Source: a virus. From it: 58,905 nucleotides of DNA. The DNA is taken from IMG/VR virus record IMGVR_UViG_3300045996_001882, positions 1 to 58,905 of that record. One strand, 5' to 3'. The position numbers were made by a program, and so were the translations under genes. Below the pieces are notes generated by a model. The model did no database searches and was not told the origin of the DNA. It saw nothing but the letters and a program-made list of their open reading frames with translations. Of this stretch, positions 32,388 through 40,752 are shown in pieces; positions within the stretch are counted from its first letter, which is position 1; every line of letters begins with the position of its first letter.

Positions 32388-33185
32388 TCAGTTTACCTCC
32401 GACATCGGACCTCCGCAACGAGCGCAGTAGATCCACTCACTTTCCCCGATCTTTCCGCATCGCCCTGCGCACTTGCGGACGGGCTCAGTCTTGGCCTCGT
32501 CGCCGTCGAGGAACGCAGCAAGTTGGCGGGCTATCACTCGCAATTTCTTGTCAGTTTTTCGGCGCAGCGCAACAGCGTTTGCATCTCGAACAAAACCAGC
32601 CCCACCATTTTTTTTGCCTGATGCAGCCAACCGTAGGCCAGAATCGAGCGACCCGTAAGAGCTTTTTCCCTTCCCCGTCGCCCTGCCCTGTTCGTCTGAA
32701 GCTCCACGACCAGAGCCCAAATTCGTCTCCCCGAAGCACCGATCGATCAGAGCTTCATACCGAAAGACGAAGTCCCCCGGCAAGAACCGCAGAATGAGCC
32801 CGATCTCCGCATCATCCAACGACACCCGGCGAAGAGACCGACCCCCGCCACGACGGCCCGATCCCACACCCCCGTCCAGCACCGGGTGCGGCTTGTACCC
32901 GTCTGGCAGAGAGAGACTACGAGAGTCAGAGCTACCAGAATCAGAACCAGGGATCGTCACAGGCCGATACCCGTGATCCGGACATCCCACACCTGGCCTG
33001 TACAGCTTCTTGCACCGACCCTTGCCGTGAGCGCCCGTCGATTCCGAACAGACGATCGGCACAATCGAGTCCATGAGCTGCAACAACTTCTTCTGCTCAT
33101 CCTCGGGCAACTTCTTCCACCAATCACCCGAACCAACACCGCCGCTGCTGCTGCCGCCGCTCGAACCGCCGCTCATTTCCGTCAC
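32388..33185 (-). CDS. First gene of leftward arm; C-terminal zinc ribbon
   Basis: 265 aa from GTG at 33185 (an ATG at 33176 is alternative). Gly/Ser-rich N-terminus, Cys-containing middle (VCSEST, RCKKLY, GCPDHG), a helical core (DDAEIGLILRFLPGDFVFRY) that may be a DNA-contact domain, and a C-terminal zinc ribbon (RKCAGRCGKIGES, YCARCGG). Its promoter (33192-33197) is leaderless and faces the primase/helicase gene across the AT-rich region. Regulator or replication accessory role is inferred. An A8 run (32608-32615) lies in the coding strand. Confidence 0.6.
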   Translation of the reverse strand: MTEMSGGSSGGSSSGGVGSGDWWKKLPEDEQKKLLQLMDSIVPIVCSESTGAHGKGRCKKLYRPGVGCPDHGYRPVTIPGSDSGSSDSRSLSLPDGYKPHPVLDGGVGSGRRGGGRSLRRVSLDDAEIGLILRFLPGDFVFRYEALIDRCFGETNLGSGRGASDEQGRATGKGKSSYGSLDSGLRLAASGKKNGGAGFVRDANAVALRRKTDKKLRVIARQLAAFLDGDEAKTEPVRKCAGRCGKIGESEWIYCARCGGPMSEVN

Positions 33186-33191
33186 GCCGAG

Positions 33192-33197
33192 AATCTA
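33192..33197 (-). promoter_or_regulatory. Leaderless-type promoter of leftward arm
   Basis: -10 TAGATT exactly 6 nt before GTG 33185, with TTGGTG 18 bp further upstream as -35. Confidence 0.6.
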
Positions 33198-33324
33198 TCA
33201 TCTCCACACCCGTCCCACCAAAAACCAAACCAAAAGCCCGATGAATCAACTCACCGGCATGATGTTCTGGCGGCGTATCTGTTCTTTTTCTTCGCGCCAC
33301 ATACGTCGCGCATGTGTATGTATT

Positions 33325-33342
33325 GCGTGTTTATAAACACGC
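33325..33342. repeat. 18-bp perfect palindrome
   Basis: GCGTGTTTATAAACACGC reads the same on both strands. A dimeric-protein binding site is likely. Confidence 0.9.
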
Positions 33343-33493
33343 TAATACATGAATACGCATTGACGTAGGCGTATAAAAGTACACCGATACATACCCCCAT
33401 CAGATTAAAGAGTTCTAATGGGTACAAGAAATACACCAGCATGATCAAAAAATACATACCCCCTCAGATCGAGTTGGTGTATGTATTTCTGAC

Positions 33494-33519
33494 GGTGTAT
33501 CATACGTATCCAATACACC
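33494..33519. promoter_or_regulatory. Inverted GGTGTAT pair before the primase gene
   Basis: GGTGTAT (33494-33500) and ATACACC (33513-33519), centres 19 bp apart, 25 bp before the ATG at 33544. Suits an operator for the rightward replication operon. Confidence 0.6.
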
Positions 33520-33543
33520 ATCAGGTCAGGGGATTGACAGAAT

Positions 33544-35856
33544 ATGGAAGACAGGTTCGACCAGGATCAGGCCGCAATATTCCTTCACAGGTTGTTCGGC
33601 GATCGTAAAGGGTACATCTCGCTGGTCTTCGGTCACAACCCGAGGATGCAGAAGCCGAGGTTCGCGCCCGATGACTTTCGGCCGGCATTCTACCTTTGGC
33701 CTGAACAGTCAGACGACTTGTTCGAGGCAGTGGACGACTCGCTCAATCACCCGGACATGCGCGGCGACAACGTCGAGGTGTTCATCTGCCCGAGCCTGAG
33801 GAAGATCCCGTCGCGGAGCAGGGGCACGCACGCGCCGCTCATGTGGGTGTGGGCAGATCTCGACGTTGACCCGACACAGGATCAGATCGATCGCATGAAC
33901 CGGCTCGGCGCTATGACGGTGCTGTCAGGATCAGAAGGTCACAGGCACGTCTACATTCCTCTGGACAGGGCTGTCAAGGCGGTCGACCACAAGGCGCTGT
34001 GTCTTTCGCTGAAGGACGCTATCAAGGCCAAGGACTCGAAGATCGCAGAGAATGACTTGCTGCGGCTTCCCGGCACCTTGAACTGGAAGAGCCTCGAGCC
34101 CAAGCAGGTGTTCCTGAAGTCGATCGGTCGCAAGCCGAAAGACCCCAAGGAACTGATTCGCCTGCTCAACATGATGCACGGCAATCCTTGGTCTCACTAC
34201 AAGGAATACGCCGAGGCAACGACACCCAAGCAGCTCGAAGACGTGCGAGACGTCCCGCGGCCGAAGCTCACGGGCGACAGTCTCAAGGCGTACAGGTACT
34301 CGCCCGATTCGGACGGGCAGCGTCACGACGCGATCTACAAGCTCGTCAAGACGATGAAGGAACAAGGATACACGCGTGATCAGACCCACGCGACGCTCCA
34401 CACGTACCCGCCGGCGTTGAGCAAGTTCAAGACGCCGTGGGCTATCTCGAACGACGTCGACAGGATCTGGCAGAAGTCCAAGCTGTCATCACCTCTGAGT
34501 GCTGACAAGAAGACGGCAGCACCGGCAGCAGCGGACATCTCTGAGGAAGACGACGGCTCAGAGCAGCCTGAGCTCGAGTTTCACGTGTGGGGCGACGTCG
34601 TCAAGCGTGTGGACGAGGCACCGCCCCCGCAGTACTTGTTCCAAGGAATTTGGGTCGAGGGCGATTACGGCGTTGTGTCAGCGCCTGACAAGTCGGGCAA
34701 GTCGTGGACCATGGCAGATGCAGCGATATCGTGTGCGAGCGGTACGCCGTGGATGAATCGATGGGAAACGCCCCTCGGGCCGTCGCCTGTCGTGATCTGC
34801 TTCGGCGAAGGATCTGAGCGCAAGCAGATTCGACGCGCACGCGCTATCGCCCGTCACAAGGGAATCTCAGACGAAGACTTCCGTGCGCTGCCGATTCACC
34901 CGATGTTCTCTGTTCCTCAGATCAGCGACGATCAGCACCTCACAGAACTCGAGGCGAAGATCCGCACAGTGCGGCCCGCGCTCGTGATCATCGACCCGTT
35001 CTATCTCGCGGCGTCGGGCGCTGACTCGTCAAACCTGATCCAGATGGGAACGATGCTGCGTCGCATTCAGCTCGTGTGTCAGCGACACGGGGCTGCCCTG
35101 ATGATCAGTCATCACTTCAACAAGTCGTCATCAGCGGGCGGTAACGGCGACGTGCACTCGCGCTCGAGCGGTGTGGGACCGACAGCATGGGGTCGAGTTC
35201 TCGTCGCTATCGAGATCGAGCGGAACTACACTGACCCGATCACCAAGCGATCACAGGTGACCTTGAAATGGGATGTCAAGGGCGATGAGATCGCCAACGA
35301 GCAATTCCACGTTCAACGCGACGTGTGGGAGACTACACCCGGTGATCTGTCGAGCGACATGAACTACTCCCTGCAGTTCCAGGATCAGGAGGCTGTCGCT
35401 CAGGCTAAGCCCCTCGTGAACGCGCCGTCGATGCAGCGAGTCTCACAGATCTTGGAAGATCACAAGGCGGGATACGGCATTCGCGCGATCATGCGTGTGG
35501 CCAAGGAATCGGGAAAGGCAATCAGTCAGAAGACTGTTGAGAACTGCCTCGACCAGTTGATGTTGCACGGGTTCGTGCAAGAGGGGCCGAAGGTCGGGCT
35601 GACCAAACCTTACTTGTCGGTGAACCCATTCAGAGCCGACATGCTCAATGGCGACATGACATTGCAAGTGGCAAGCCACAATGGTGTACGCAAGCCATAC
35701 CGGCCACCATCATCAGCCACATCTACCACGCCCACACGTCGAGTGAACAACCTGAAGCCACGCATCACGAATCGTGCACCGCGTACGTCAGCCACACCGG
35801 CAGCCACTTTGATCCTCGACTTCTCACAAGTTTCGCGACCGCGACGACGTTACTAG
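33544..35856 (+). CDS. Bifunctional primase / RepA-like helicase
   Basis: 770 aa. The N-terminal ~250 residues resemble a primase-polymerase-type domain (MWVWADLDVDPT acidic pair, LSGSEGHRHVYIPL, LLRLPGTLNWKS). Residues about 360-600 form a RecA-like AAA_25/RepA ATPase: YGVVSAPDKSGKSWTMAD Walker A, PALVIIDPFYLAASG Walker B, ALMISHHFNKS sensor. A winged-helix-like end (IRAIMRVAKESGKAISQKTV) and a basic tail follow. First gene of the replication arm, directly after the candidate origin. Confidence 0.8.
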   Translation: MEDRFDQDQAAIFLHRLFGDRKGYISLVFGHNPRMQKPRFAPDDFRPAFYLWPEQSDDLFEAVDDSLNHPDMRGDNVEVFICPSLRKIPSRSRGTHAPLMWVWADLDVDPTQDQIDRMNRLGAMTVLSGSEGHRHVYIPLDRAVKAVDHKALCLSLKDAIKAKDSKIAENDLLRLPGTLNWKSLEPKQVFLKSIGRKPKDPKELIRLLNMMHGNPWSHYKEYAEATTPKQLEDVRDVPRPKLTGDSLKAYRYSPDSDGQRHDAIYKLVKTMKEQGYTRDQTHATLHTYPPALSKFKTPWAISNDVDRIWQKSKLSSPLSADKKTAAPAAADISEEDDGSEQPELEFHVWGDVVKRVDEAPPPQYLFQGIWVEGDYGVVSAPDKSGKSWTMADAAISCASGTPWMNRWETPLGPSPVVICFGEGSERKQIRRARAIARHKGISDEDFRALPIHPMFSVPQISDDQHLTELEAKIRTVRPALVIIDPFYLAASGADSSNLIQMGTMLRRIQLVCQRHGAALMISHHFNKSSSAGGNGDVHSRSSGVGPTAWGRVLVAIEIERNYTDPITKRSQVTLKWDVKGDEIANEQFHVQRDVWETTPGDLSSDMNYSLQFQDQEAVAQAKPLVNAPSMQRVSQILEDHKAGYGIRAIMRVAKESGKAISQKTVENCLDQLMLHGFVQEGPKVGLTKPYLSVNPFRADMLNGDMTLQVASHNGVRKPYRPPSSATSTTPTRRVNNLKPRITNRAPRTSATPAATLILDFSQVSRPRRRY

Positions 35857-35859
35857 GAT
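35854..35859 (+). promoter_or_regulatory. Leaderless-type -10 box
   Basis: TAGGAT 6 nt before ATG 35866, overlapping the end of the primase gene. Confidence 0.5.
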
Positions 35860-35865
35860 GTGCAC

Positions 35866-36351
35866 ATGAGCCTGAACCTGACCACACTGCCGACGATGAG
35901 AGACCTGCTCGCGGACGAGGTGTACGCCGAGTACTTCGAGAAGACGCCCAAGCTGACGAATCGAGGCGGGCAGCCCTGGCGCGTCCTGGCGAAGCGTCAC
36001 AACGCCGGGCCTGACAAGGTGCGCAAGCCGTACAAGTACGGCATGGCGGACTTCGAGCGGTACCGTGACGCCCGTGACAAGGTCGTGTCACTGCTGCTCG
36101 AACCGCGCAACATCGACGTGGCGCTGATCTCGAAGCGTCGACTGATGATGCCGCCCGTCGGGTTCGAATGGGACAGCGCGTGGCACTGGTGCACCAGGTG
36201 CCGTCGACCGAGCGAGTTCAGGCTCACGTGGTCACGACCGCCCGCTCTCAAGGACGCGCCGGCGATCACGTTCGATGAGCCGGTTCGATGCGTGTTCTGC
36301 GGTGTGCGTGCCTCGTTCGCCAAGCCGATCACTAAGCCGAGGATGTCATGA
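35866..36351 (+). CDS. Hypothetical zinc-ribbon protein
   Basis: 161 aa, MSLNLTTLPTMRDLLADEVY start. Helical N-terminal half with basic patches, and a C-terminal zinc ribbon (WCTRCRRPSEFRL ... RCVFCGVRA). Possible nucleic-acid partner of the replication proteins. Confidence 0.6.
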   Translation: MSLNLTTLPTMRDLLADEVYAEYFEKTPKLTNRGGQPWRVLAKRHNAGPDKVRKPYKYGMADFERYRDARDKVVSLLLEPRNIDVALISKRRLMMPPVGFEWDSAWHWCTRCRRPSEFRLTWSRPPALKDAPAITFDEPVRCVFCGVRASFAKPITKPRMS

Positions 36352-36533
36352 TGAGCGACGAGGAAATCGATCGGACCACGACCATGATGCAGGATCAACT
36401 CCGGCACATGGACGCGCTCTACGAGATCGTGAATTCGAGCGACGAGGCGGAGGTAGTTCGTCTGGCTATCTCTGCGCTCACGGGCACGCCCAGCGGCCTC
36501 GCGTACCTGCAAGCACACCCGATCATTCTGTAG
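36348..36533 (+). CDS. Small helical protein
   Basis: 61 aa, acidic and Met-rich (TTTMMQDQLRHMDALYEIVN). ATGATG overlaps the previous TGA. No function recognised. Confidence 0.6.
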   Translation: MMSDEEIDRTTTMMQDQLRHMDALYEIVNSSDEAEVVRLAISALTGTPSGLAYLQAHPIIL

Positions 36534-36548
36534 GAAGGACCCCCGTTC

Positions 36549-36815
36549 ATGTCTGGAGCATCGACCCGCAAGGGTAACTTCGACGCGCGCAAAGCCCGTG
36601 AGATCCTGGCGCGTCGTCAGGCCAATCACCGCTGCGACCAGTCATTTCTCCAACGTGCTCCGCGCTTCGACATCGTGCTGATGGTCGAGGGCGAGGAGTA
36701 CAAGAAGCACGGCTACCACTGCCCCACGTGTGGAGCAAGGTGGTTGAAGATCTTCGTTCGTCGGTCGGGTACCCTGTACATCAACTGGGAGAAGCAGGAG
36801 GTCACACCGCTGTGA
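36549..36815 (+). CDS. Small zinc-ribbon protein
   Basis: 88 aa, basic N-terminus (RKGNFDARKAREILARRQAN), then HGYHCPTCGARWLKIFVRRS; the CPTC pair plus upstream Cys/His may bind zinc. GGAAGGA lies before the ATG. Function unknown. Confidence 0.6.
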   Translation: MSGASTRKGNFDARKAREILARRQANHRCDQSFLQRAPRFDIVLMVEGEEYKKHGYHCPTCGARWLKIFVRRSGTLYINWEKQEVTPL

Positions 36816-37123
36816 GTCCTAGCTGGAAAACCAACAAAGAGGGCCCAGCCCCGTTGAGGGACTACGACAGGCTCGGTGTCGCCGAGGTGACGGTGGTGAG
36901 ACTCACCGGCAATGCGCGCGCGTCGTTGCTCGCTTATCAGGGCACGATTACGAGCGCTGAGTGTCTCTGTAAGCCGGCTTTGGGCATGACCGCACGTGAT
37001 GCACGTGCACGAGCGTTCAAGGCGCACAAGCGTGCTTTCTGGGCCGGAGCGTGTGACTTCGCGCCATACGAGAACGTCAACGACCTCGACCGGCGACTGC
37101 TCACGCGAGAGGAAGAGGAATAG
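36812..37123 (+). CDS. Hypothetical protein
   Basis: 103 aa from GTG at 36812, overlapping the previous TGA, with AGGAGG upstream. VAEVTVVRLTGNARASLLAY and two Cys (SAECLCKPA). No recognised domain. Confidence 0.6.
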   Translation: MSPSWKTNKEGPAPLRDYDRLGVAEVTVVRLTGNARASLLAYQGTITSAECLCKPALGMTARDARARAFKAHKRAFWAGACDFAPYENVNDLDRRLLTREEEE

Positions 37124-37126
37124 CCG

Positions 37127-38662
37127 GTGGGATACAAGTGGAAGACCACACCGTACCTGCATCAAGTGAAGGGAGTGAAGCGGCTCCTTAAGCAAGGGTA
37201 CGGTGGCGCCCTGTTGATGGAACCGCGGACGGGGAAAACCAAGACGACGATCGACTGGCTGTCGATCTTGAACCAACAGGGCAAGCTCAAGAAGGTTTTG
37301 ATCATCTGCCCCGCACGCGTCATGGACGTGTGGGTCGCGGAGTTGCTGACTCATTCACCGCGTCGGGTCAACATCGTCGTGTGGGATAGAAAGGCACGCA
37401 AGGACGGTCCACTGCCCGAGCACAACCCGGTGTTCGACATGACTGTGGTGATCGTGAACTACAACGCGTTCGCCACACCCGGGAAGAAGTTGGCGAGCGG
37501 GCGACGCTCGAAAGCAACCGGGCGGTTCAAGTTCAGGTCGTTGATCTTCAAGTGGATTCAGGGTGAAGACGCGGCGTGCGTGCTCGACGAGAGTCACAAG
37601 ATCAAGAGTCCCAGCGGCAAGACGTCGAACATGGTGGTCAGTCTCGGCAGCAAGTTCACCTACCGCGTGATCCTCACCGGAACACCGGTCACGAAGGCGA
37701 AGCGACTTCACGACCTGTACATGCAGTGGCAGTTCTTGAACCCGAGCACGCTCGAACAAATCGGCATCTACACTGTAGCCGATATGAAGGATCGAATGGG
37801 ACGGTGGACTGAGCGCAACGGGTTCCCGCAGTTCCTGCGCGCGAATGACCAGGGTGTGGAAGAGATCCGTCACGCGATCCACACCGATGCCTACGCGGTG
37901 AAGCGCGAGGAGTGCTTCGACCTGCCGCCGAGTGAGAACCGCATCATCCACGTACCGCTCACGACGTCAGCACGTGTGTACGACGAGATGGCTGAGCGCC
38001 TCGTGGCGACACTGAAGGACAAGCTGCGGGAGGAACACACGGTCGAGGCCGGTATCCCACTCACGCTCGCCCTGAGGCTTGCTCAGATCACAGGAGGATG
38101 CGCCACGACGGACGAGGGCAAGATCCTGCGCGTCGGGCGTGAGAAGATCAACGTCTTGACCGAACTCGTGCAAGACGAAGCGGTCGAGAAAGAACAGAAG
38201 ATGGTGATCGCGGCGAGGTTCAAGCCCGACCTGGCCGCAGCTGCTCGCATCGGCACTCAACTCGGTCTCCCCGTGTACCGCCTTCAGGGCGGCATTAGTC
38301 GTCAAGAAGCCACCGACAGCATTCGCAAGTTCAAGGAATTGGAGGGTCCTGCTCTGTTCGTGATGCAGCCTTCCGCAGGATCGCTGGGCATCGACCTGTC
38401 AGCTGCTCATCATTTGGTGTGGTACAGCCAAACACCGAACTGGACTGACTACACGCAGTCGAACGACCGAATCGCCTTGGCGTCAGGCATCAAGACCTAC
38501 ACGTACCTGATCGCTCCCGACACGGTGGATCAGATCTTGTACGACAGCTTGCAACTGGACGGCGAGGTCGCTCGACACATCACCACACGTCCTGAGGGGT
38601 TGTTGCGCTCTCAGGCTTCGATCAAGCGCATGAATTCGATGCTGGATATCAACGCCAGCTAG
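37127..38662 (+). CDS. SNF2/DEAD-type superfamily II helicase
   Basis: 511 aa, GTG start at 37127. HQVKGVKRLLKQGYGGALLM then EPRTGKTKTTI (Walker A), CVLDESHKIKSPSG (DESH box), YRVILTGTPVTK (motif III), and C-terminal VMQPSAGSLGIDLSAAHHLV with QSNDRIA (motifs V and VI). Translocase or helicase in replication or recombination; such enzymes accompany the primase in many actinophages. Confidence 0.9.
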   Translation: MGYKWKTTPYLHQVKGVKRLLKQGYGGALLMEPRTGKTKTTIDWLSILNQQGKLKKVLIICPARVMDVWVAELLTHSPRRVNIVVWDRKARKDGPLPEHNPVFDMTVVIVNYNAFATPGKKLASGRRSKATGRFKFRSLIFKWIQGEDAACVLDESHKIKSPSGKTSNMVVSLGSKFTYRVILTGTPVTKAKRLHDLYMQWQFLNPSTLEQIGIYTVADMKDRMGRWTERNGFPQFLRANDQGVEEIRHAIHTDAYAVKREECFDLPPSENRIIHVPLTTSARVYDEMAERLVATLKDKLREEHTVEAGIPLTLALRLAQITGGCATTDEGKILRVGREKINVLTELVQDEAVEKEQKMVIAARFKPDLAAAARIGTQLGLPVYRLQGGISRQEATDSIRKFKELEGPALFVMQPSAGSLGIDLSAAHHLVWYSQTPNWTDYTQSNDRIALASGIKTYTYLIAPDTVDQILYDSLQLDGEVARHITTRPEGLLRSQASIKRMNSMLDINAS

Positions 38663-38702
38663 CGTCCCGTCTTACAAGTTTACAAGGCATTTCTCCACAT
38701 AC

Positions 38703-38708
38703 TAGGAT
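38703..38708 (+). promoter_or_regulatory. Leaderless-type promoter
   Basis: TTTACA, 18-bp spacer, TAGGAT, 7 nt, ATG 38716. AGGATAGGA could also serve as a ribosome site. Confidence 0.55.
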
Positions 38709-38715
38709 AGGACGC

Positions 38716-39267
38716 ATGATCATAGTAGAGGGATGTGATGGGAGCGGGAAAGACACCCTGATCCAATCACTGGCGTCGTACTTCCAGCTGCCCGTGCACG
38801 AGCGAGCCTGTACCAGTGAAGGGGGACCGATCGACGATCTCTACTCGTGGGTTCAGCGCGACGTTCTGCGCTTGCAGGAGCAGCCCCTGTCGATCTACAA
38901 CCGGCATCCTCTCGTGTCCGAGTACATCTACGGTCCGATCGTTCGTCAGTTCCTCCCGCAGGAATTCACCACGACGAACGCGCACCTCCTGATCAGGATG
39001 CTCGCCCAGCGGTCGTTCTTGATCGTGTGCGAGCCCCCCATGCACGAGGTCGCGCACAACCTGTCCGCTCAGCCGCACAACGCGCAGATGCCGGGAGTGT
39101 TCGATCACTTCCCGCAGATCTACAGTGCGTATCAGACGATGCGTCAGTTCTGGCCCGGCCAGGTCATGACGTACAACTACACCTACGGACAAGATCACTT
39201 CAACGGTCTTCTGTCCGCACTTCGCATCCACGTCGCCACTGAGAGGAACTACCGCCATGCCGCGTGA
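38716..39267 (+). CDS. Deoxynucleoside monophosphate kinase (thymidylate kinase-like)
   Basis: 183 aa. Begins MIIVEGCDGSGKDTLIQSLA (P-loop with D/G-S-GK), then LSIYNRHPLVSEYIYGP (DRY/H-like substrate motif) and a LIVCEPPMHEV LID region. It converts dNMP, most likely dTMP or a modified dNMP, to the diphosphate. Start of a nucleotide-metabolism operon running to ThyX. Confidence 0.8.
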   Translation: MIIVEGCDGSGKDTLIQSLASYFQLPVHERACTSEGGPIDDLYSWVQRDVLRLQEQPLSIYNRHPLVSEYIYGPIVRQFLPQEFTTTNAHLLIRMLAQRSFLIVCEPPMHEVAHNLSAQPHNAQMPGVFDHFPQIYSAYQTMRQFWPGQVMTYNYTYGQDHFNGLLSALRIHVATERNYRHAA

Positions 39268-39862
39268 ATTCGTCAAGTCCGCCGAGATCATCTCTCTCTA
39301 CGACATCCAGGAGGACTCGAACGAGTGGCGCACCCAGGCCTACCCCGACACGTGCGGCCCGATGTACCAGTTCATGGGGGTGGCCGAGGAGGTCGGTGAA
39401 CTGTCGCACGCGCTCCTCAAGTACCTTCAGGGCATCCGCGGTTACGACAAGGACCGCATGCTCGCCGAGGTCGGCGACGCCGGGGGCGACATCGTCATCT
39501 TCCTGTGTGGGCTGTTCTCGTCGCTCGGCCTCGATCTCGAGCAGGAAGTGAACCAGGCGTGGGCTCACGTCAAGAACCGCAACCTGCGACAGGGTTCCGA
39601 CAACGGCTCGACCTCCGGCACCTACACGGCTCCCGCGGATGTCGACGTGCCGGCGCAGAATAACTCCCAGCAGCGCGGTGATCAGCCCAAGCCCGTGTGC
39701 GCCACGAACTGCGGGTGCTCGATGTCGGACGATGTCAAGGTCGTCAGCGTCGATGACACCCCCATCAACCAGCTCAACCCCGAGCAGCGTGAACGTCTCC
39801 TGGGCATGCCGCCCGTCAAGCCGTCCTACGACGCTGCTGCGCACGCGAACAGGATCCCCTGA
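39257..39862 (+). CDS. MazG-like nucleotide pyrophosphohydrolase
   Basis: 201 aa. Residues about 35-100 carry the all-alpha NTP-PPase signature: MGVAEEVGELSHALLKYL (E-x-x-E) and MLAEVGDAGGDIVIFLCGLF (E-x2-D with G-D-I). The C-terminal half is a disordered linker plus CATNCGCSMSDD and a short helix. It hydrolyses dNTPs or altered nucleotides; overlaps the kinase gene by 11 bp. Confidence 0.8.
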   Translation: MPREFVKSAEIISLYDIQEDSNEWRTQAYPDTCGPMYQFMGVAEEVGELSHALLKYLQGIRGYDKDRMLAEVGDAGGDIVIFLCGLFSSLGLDLEQEVNQAWAHVKNRNLRQGSDNGSTSGTYTAPADVDVPAQNNSQQRGDQPKPVCATNCGCSMSDDVKVVSVDDTPINQLNPEQRERLLGMPPVKPSYDAAAHANRIP

Positions 39863-40752
39863 TGGTTCATCTGATCAAGGCTCCGACCGCGACGCTGCTT
39901 CACGACAAGCTGGCGAATTCGCTCCTGTTCGGTTCTCGAACCGAGCTCGATGACGCCAACTCGGTCGACGTGCAGCTTCACAACGTCGTGGCCGAGGCCG
40001 ACTCGTTCGAGTGGCTCAACAGCGCCGAGAGGTTCTGGACGACTCGTTCGAGGTGGAACACGATGGTGCGGCAGTACATCGATCCCGTGGCTCTTCAGGA
40101 ATGGCTCAACATCATCGAGGGCCGATTCCCGTCGAGCAAGCGCGGCGTCGCCGTTCTGCGCACCAACACGGTGGCCTCACGCAACACCGGCCGGGGTGTG
40201 ACCCGTCGATGGGGTTCGTGCATGTTGAGCCTGTCGTACCGCGTCAAGCCGTGGCCTCAGATCACCCTGCACTCGCGCACGTGCTACCTGGGCTACTTGA
40301 GTGTTCTCGACATGACGGTGGCCCACGTGTGTGCACGTCTCGCCGGCGCACGATCGGGTGTGGACCCAACAAGCATGAGGTTCGTGTGGAATCTCGAGAT
40401 GGCCCAGTTCCACGGCTTCAGGTGCCTCGCGTACCCGGTCGGGGGATCGGACGATTTCTTCGAAGAGTTCACCGCGCACGACGCGAGACGCGAGACTTAC
40501 CCGGGCGTGTACCTCGCACGCAAGGAGTACGACAAGATCGAGGCGCTCGACAACGCGCTGGTGCCGTACGGCGATCAGTCGTTCTCATCCAGCCGTCGGG
40601 TTCGCCGTCGGTTCCACACCCAGGTTCACGGGTACGACTACGCACTTCAGTTCGAGGGGGGTAAGGACCCCAAGAATTCGAGGGCGTACCGACCGATTCC
40701 CCACACGTCGACCGACGATCTGGACTTCACACCGATTGGGATTATCGCATGA
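39862..40752 (+). CDS. ThyA-fold-like protein (divergent paralogue of next gene)
   Basis: 296 aa. Not obviously named alone, but RRWGSCMLSLSYRVK aligns with GERVPCSLGYHFVRN of the next gene (Cys120 against its catalytic Cys191), followed by LHSRTCYLGYLSVLDMTVAH against YSLRSCDFFRHFRDDVYLAC, and WNLEMAQFHGFRCL against VLNISNLHCFRGD. So it looks like a tandem thymidylate-synthase-fold paralogue that keeps the Cys but has lost the Pro and the RSxD. Role may be an altered substrate or a partner subunit. Other identities cannot be excluded. Confidence 0.55.
   Translation: MVHLIKAPTATLLHDKLANSLLFGSRTELDDANSVDVQLHNVVAEADSFEWLNSAERFWTTRSRWNTMVRQYIDPVALQEWLNIIEGRFPSSKRGVAVLRTNTVASRNTGRGVTRRWGSCMLSLSYRVKPWPQITLHSRTCYLGYLSVLDMTVAHVCARLAGARSGVDPTSMRFVWNLEMAQFHGFRCLAYPVGGSDDFFEEFTAHDARRETYPGVYLARKEYDKIEALDNALVPYGDQSFSSSRRVRRRFHTQVHGYDYALQFEGGKDPKNSRAYRPIPHTSTDDLDFTPIGIIA

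Larger units (their letters stand above)
33186..33543. other. AT-rich divergent control region, candidate origin
   Basis: No gene. Markedly AT-richer than its surroundings. Contains four copies of TGTATGTATT / GGTATGTAT (33315-33324 +, 33387-33395 -, 33451-33460 -, 33478-33487 +), four GGTGTAT heptamers (33431-33437 -, 33476-33482 +, 33494-33500 +, 33513-33519 -), and an 18-bp palindrome (33325-33342). Located between the divergent arms and before the primase/helicase gene, it may be the replication origin, an early promoter/operator block, or both. Confidence 0.6.

Noticed and set aside
33186-33543. CRISPR-like or attP-like reading of the repeats
   Set aside because: Repeats are short, irregularly spaced and in both orientations, with no spacers. 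No integrase gene exists anywhere in the window, so an attachment site has no support.
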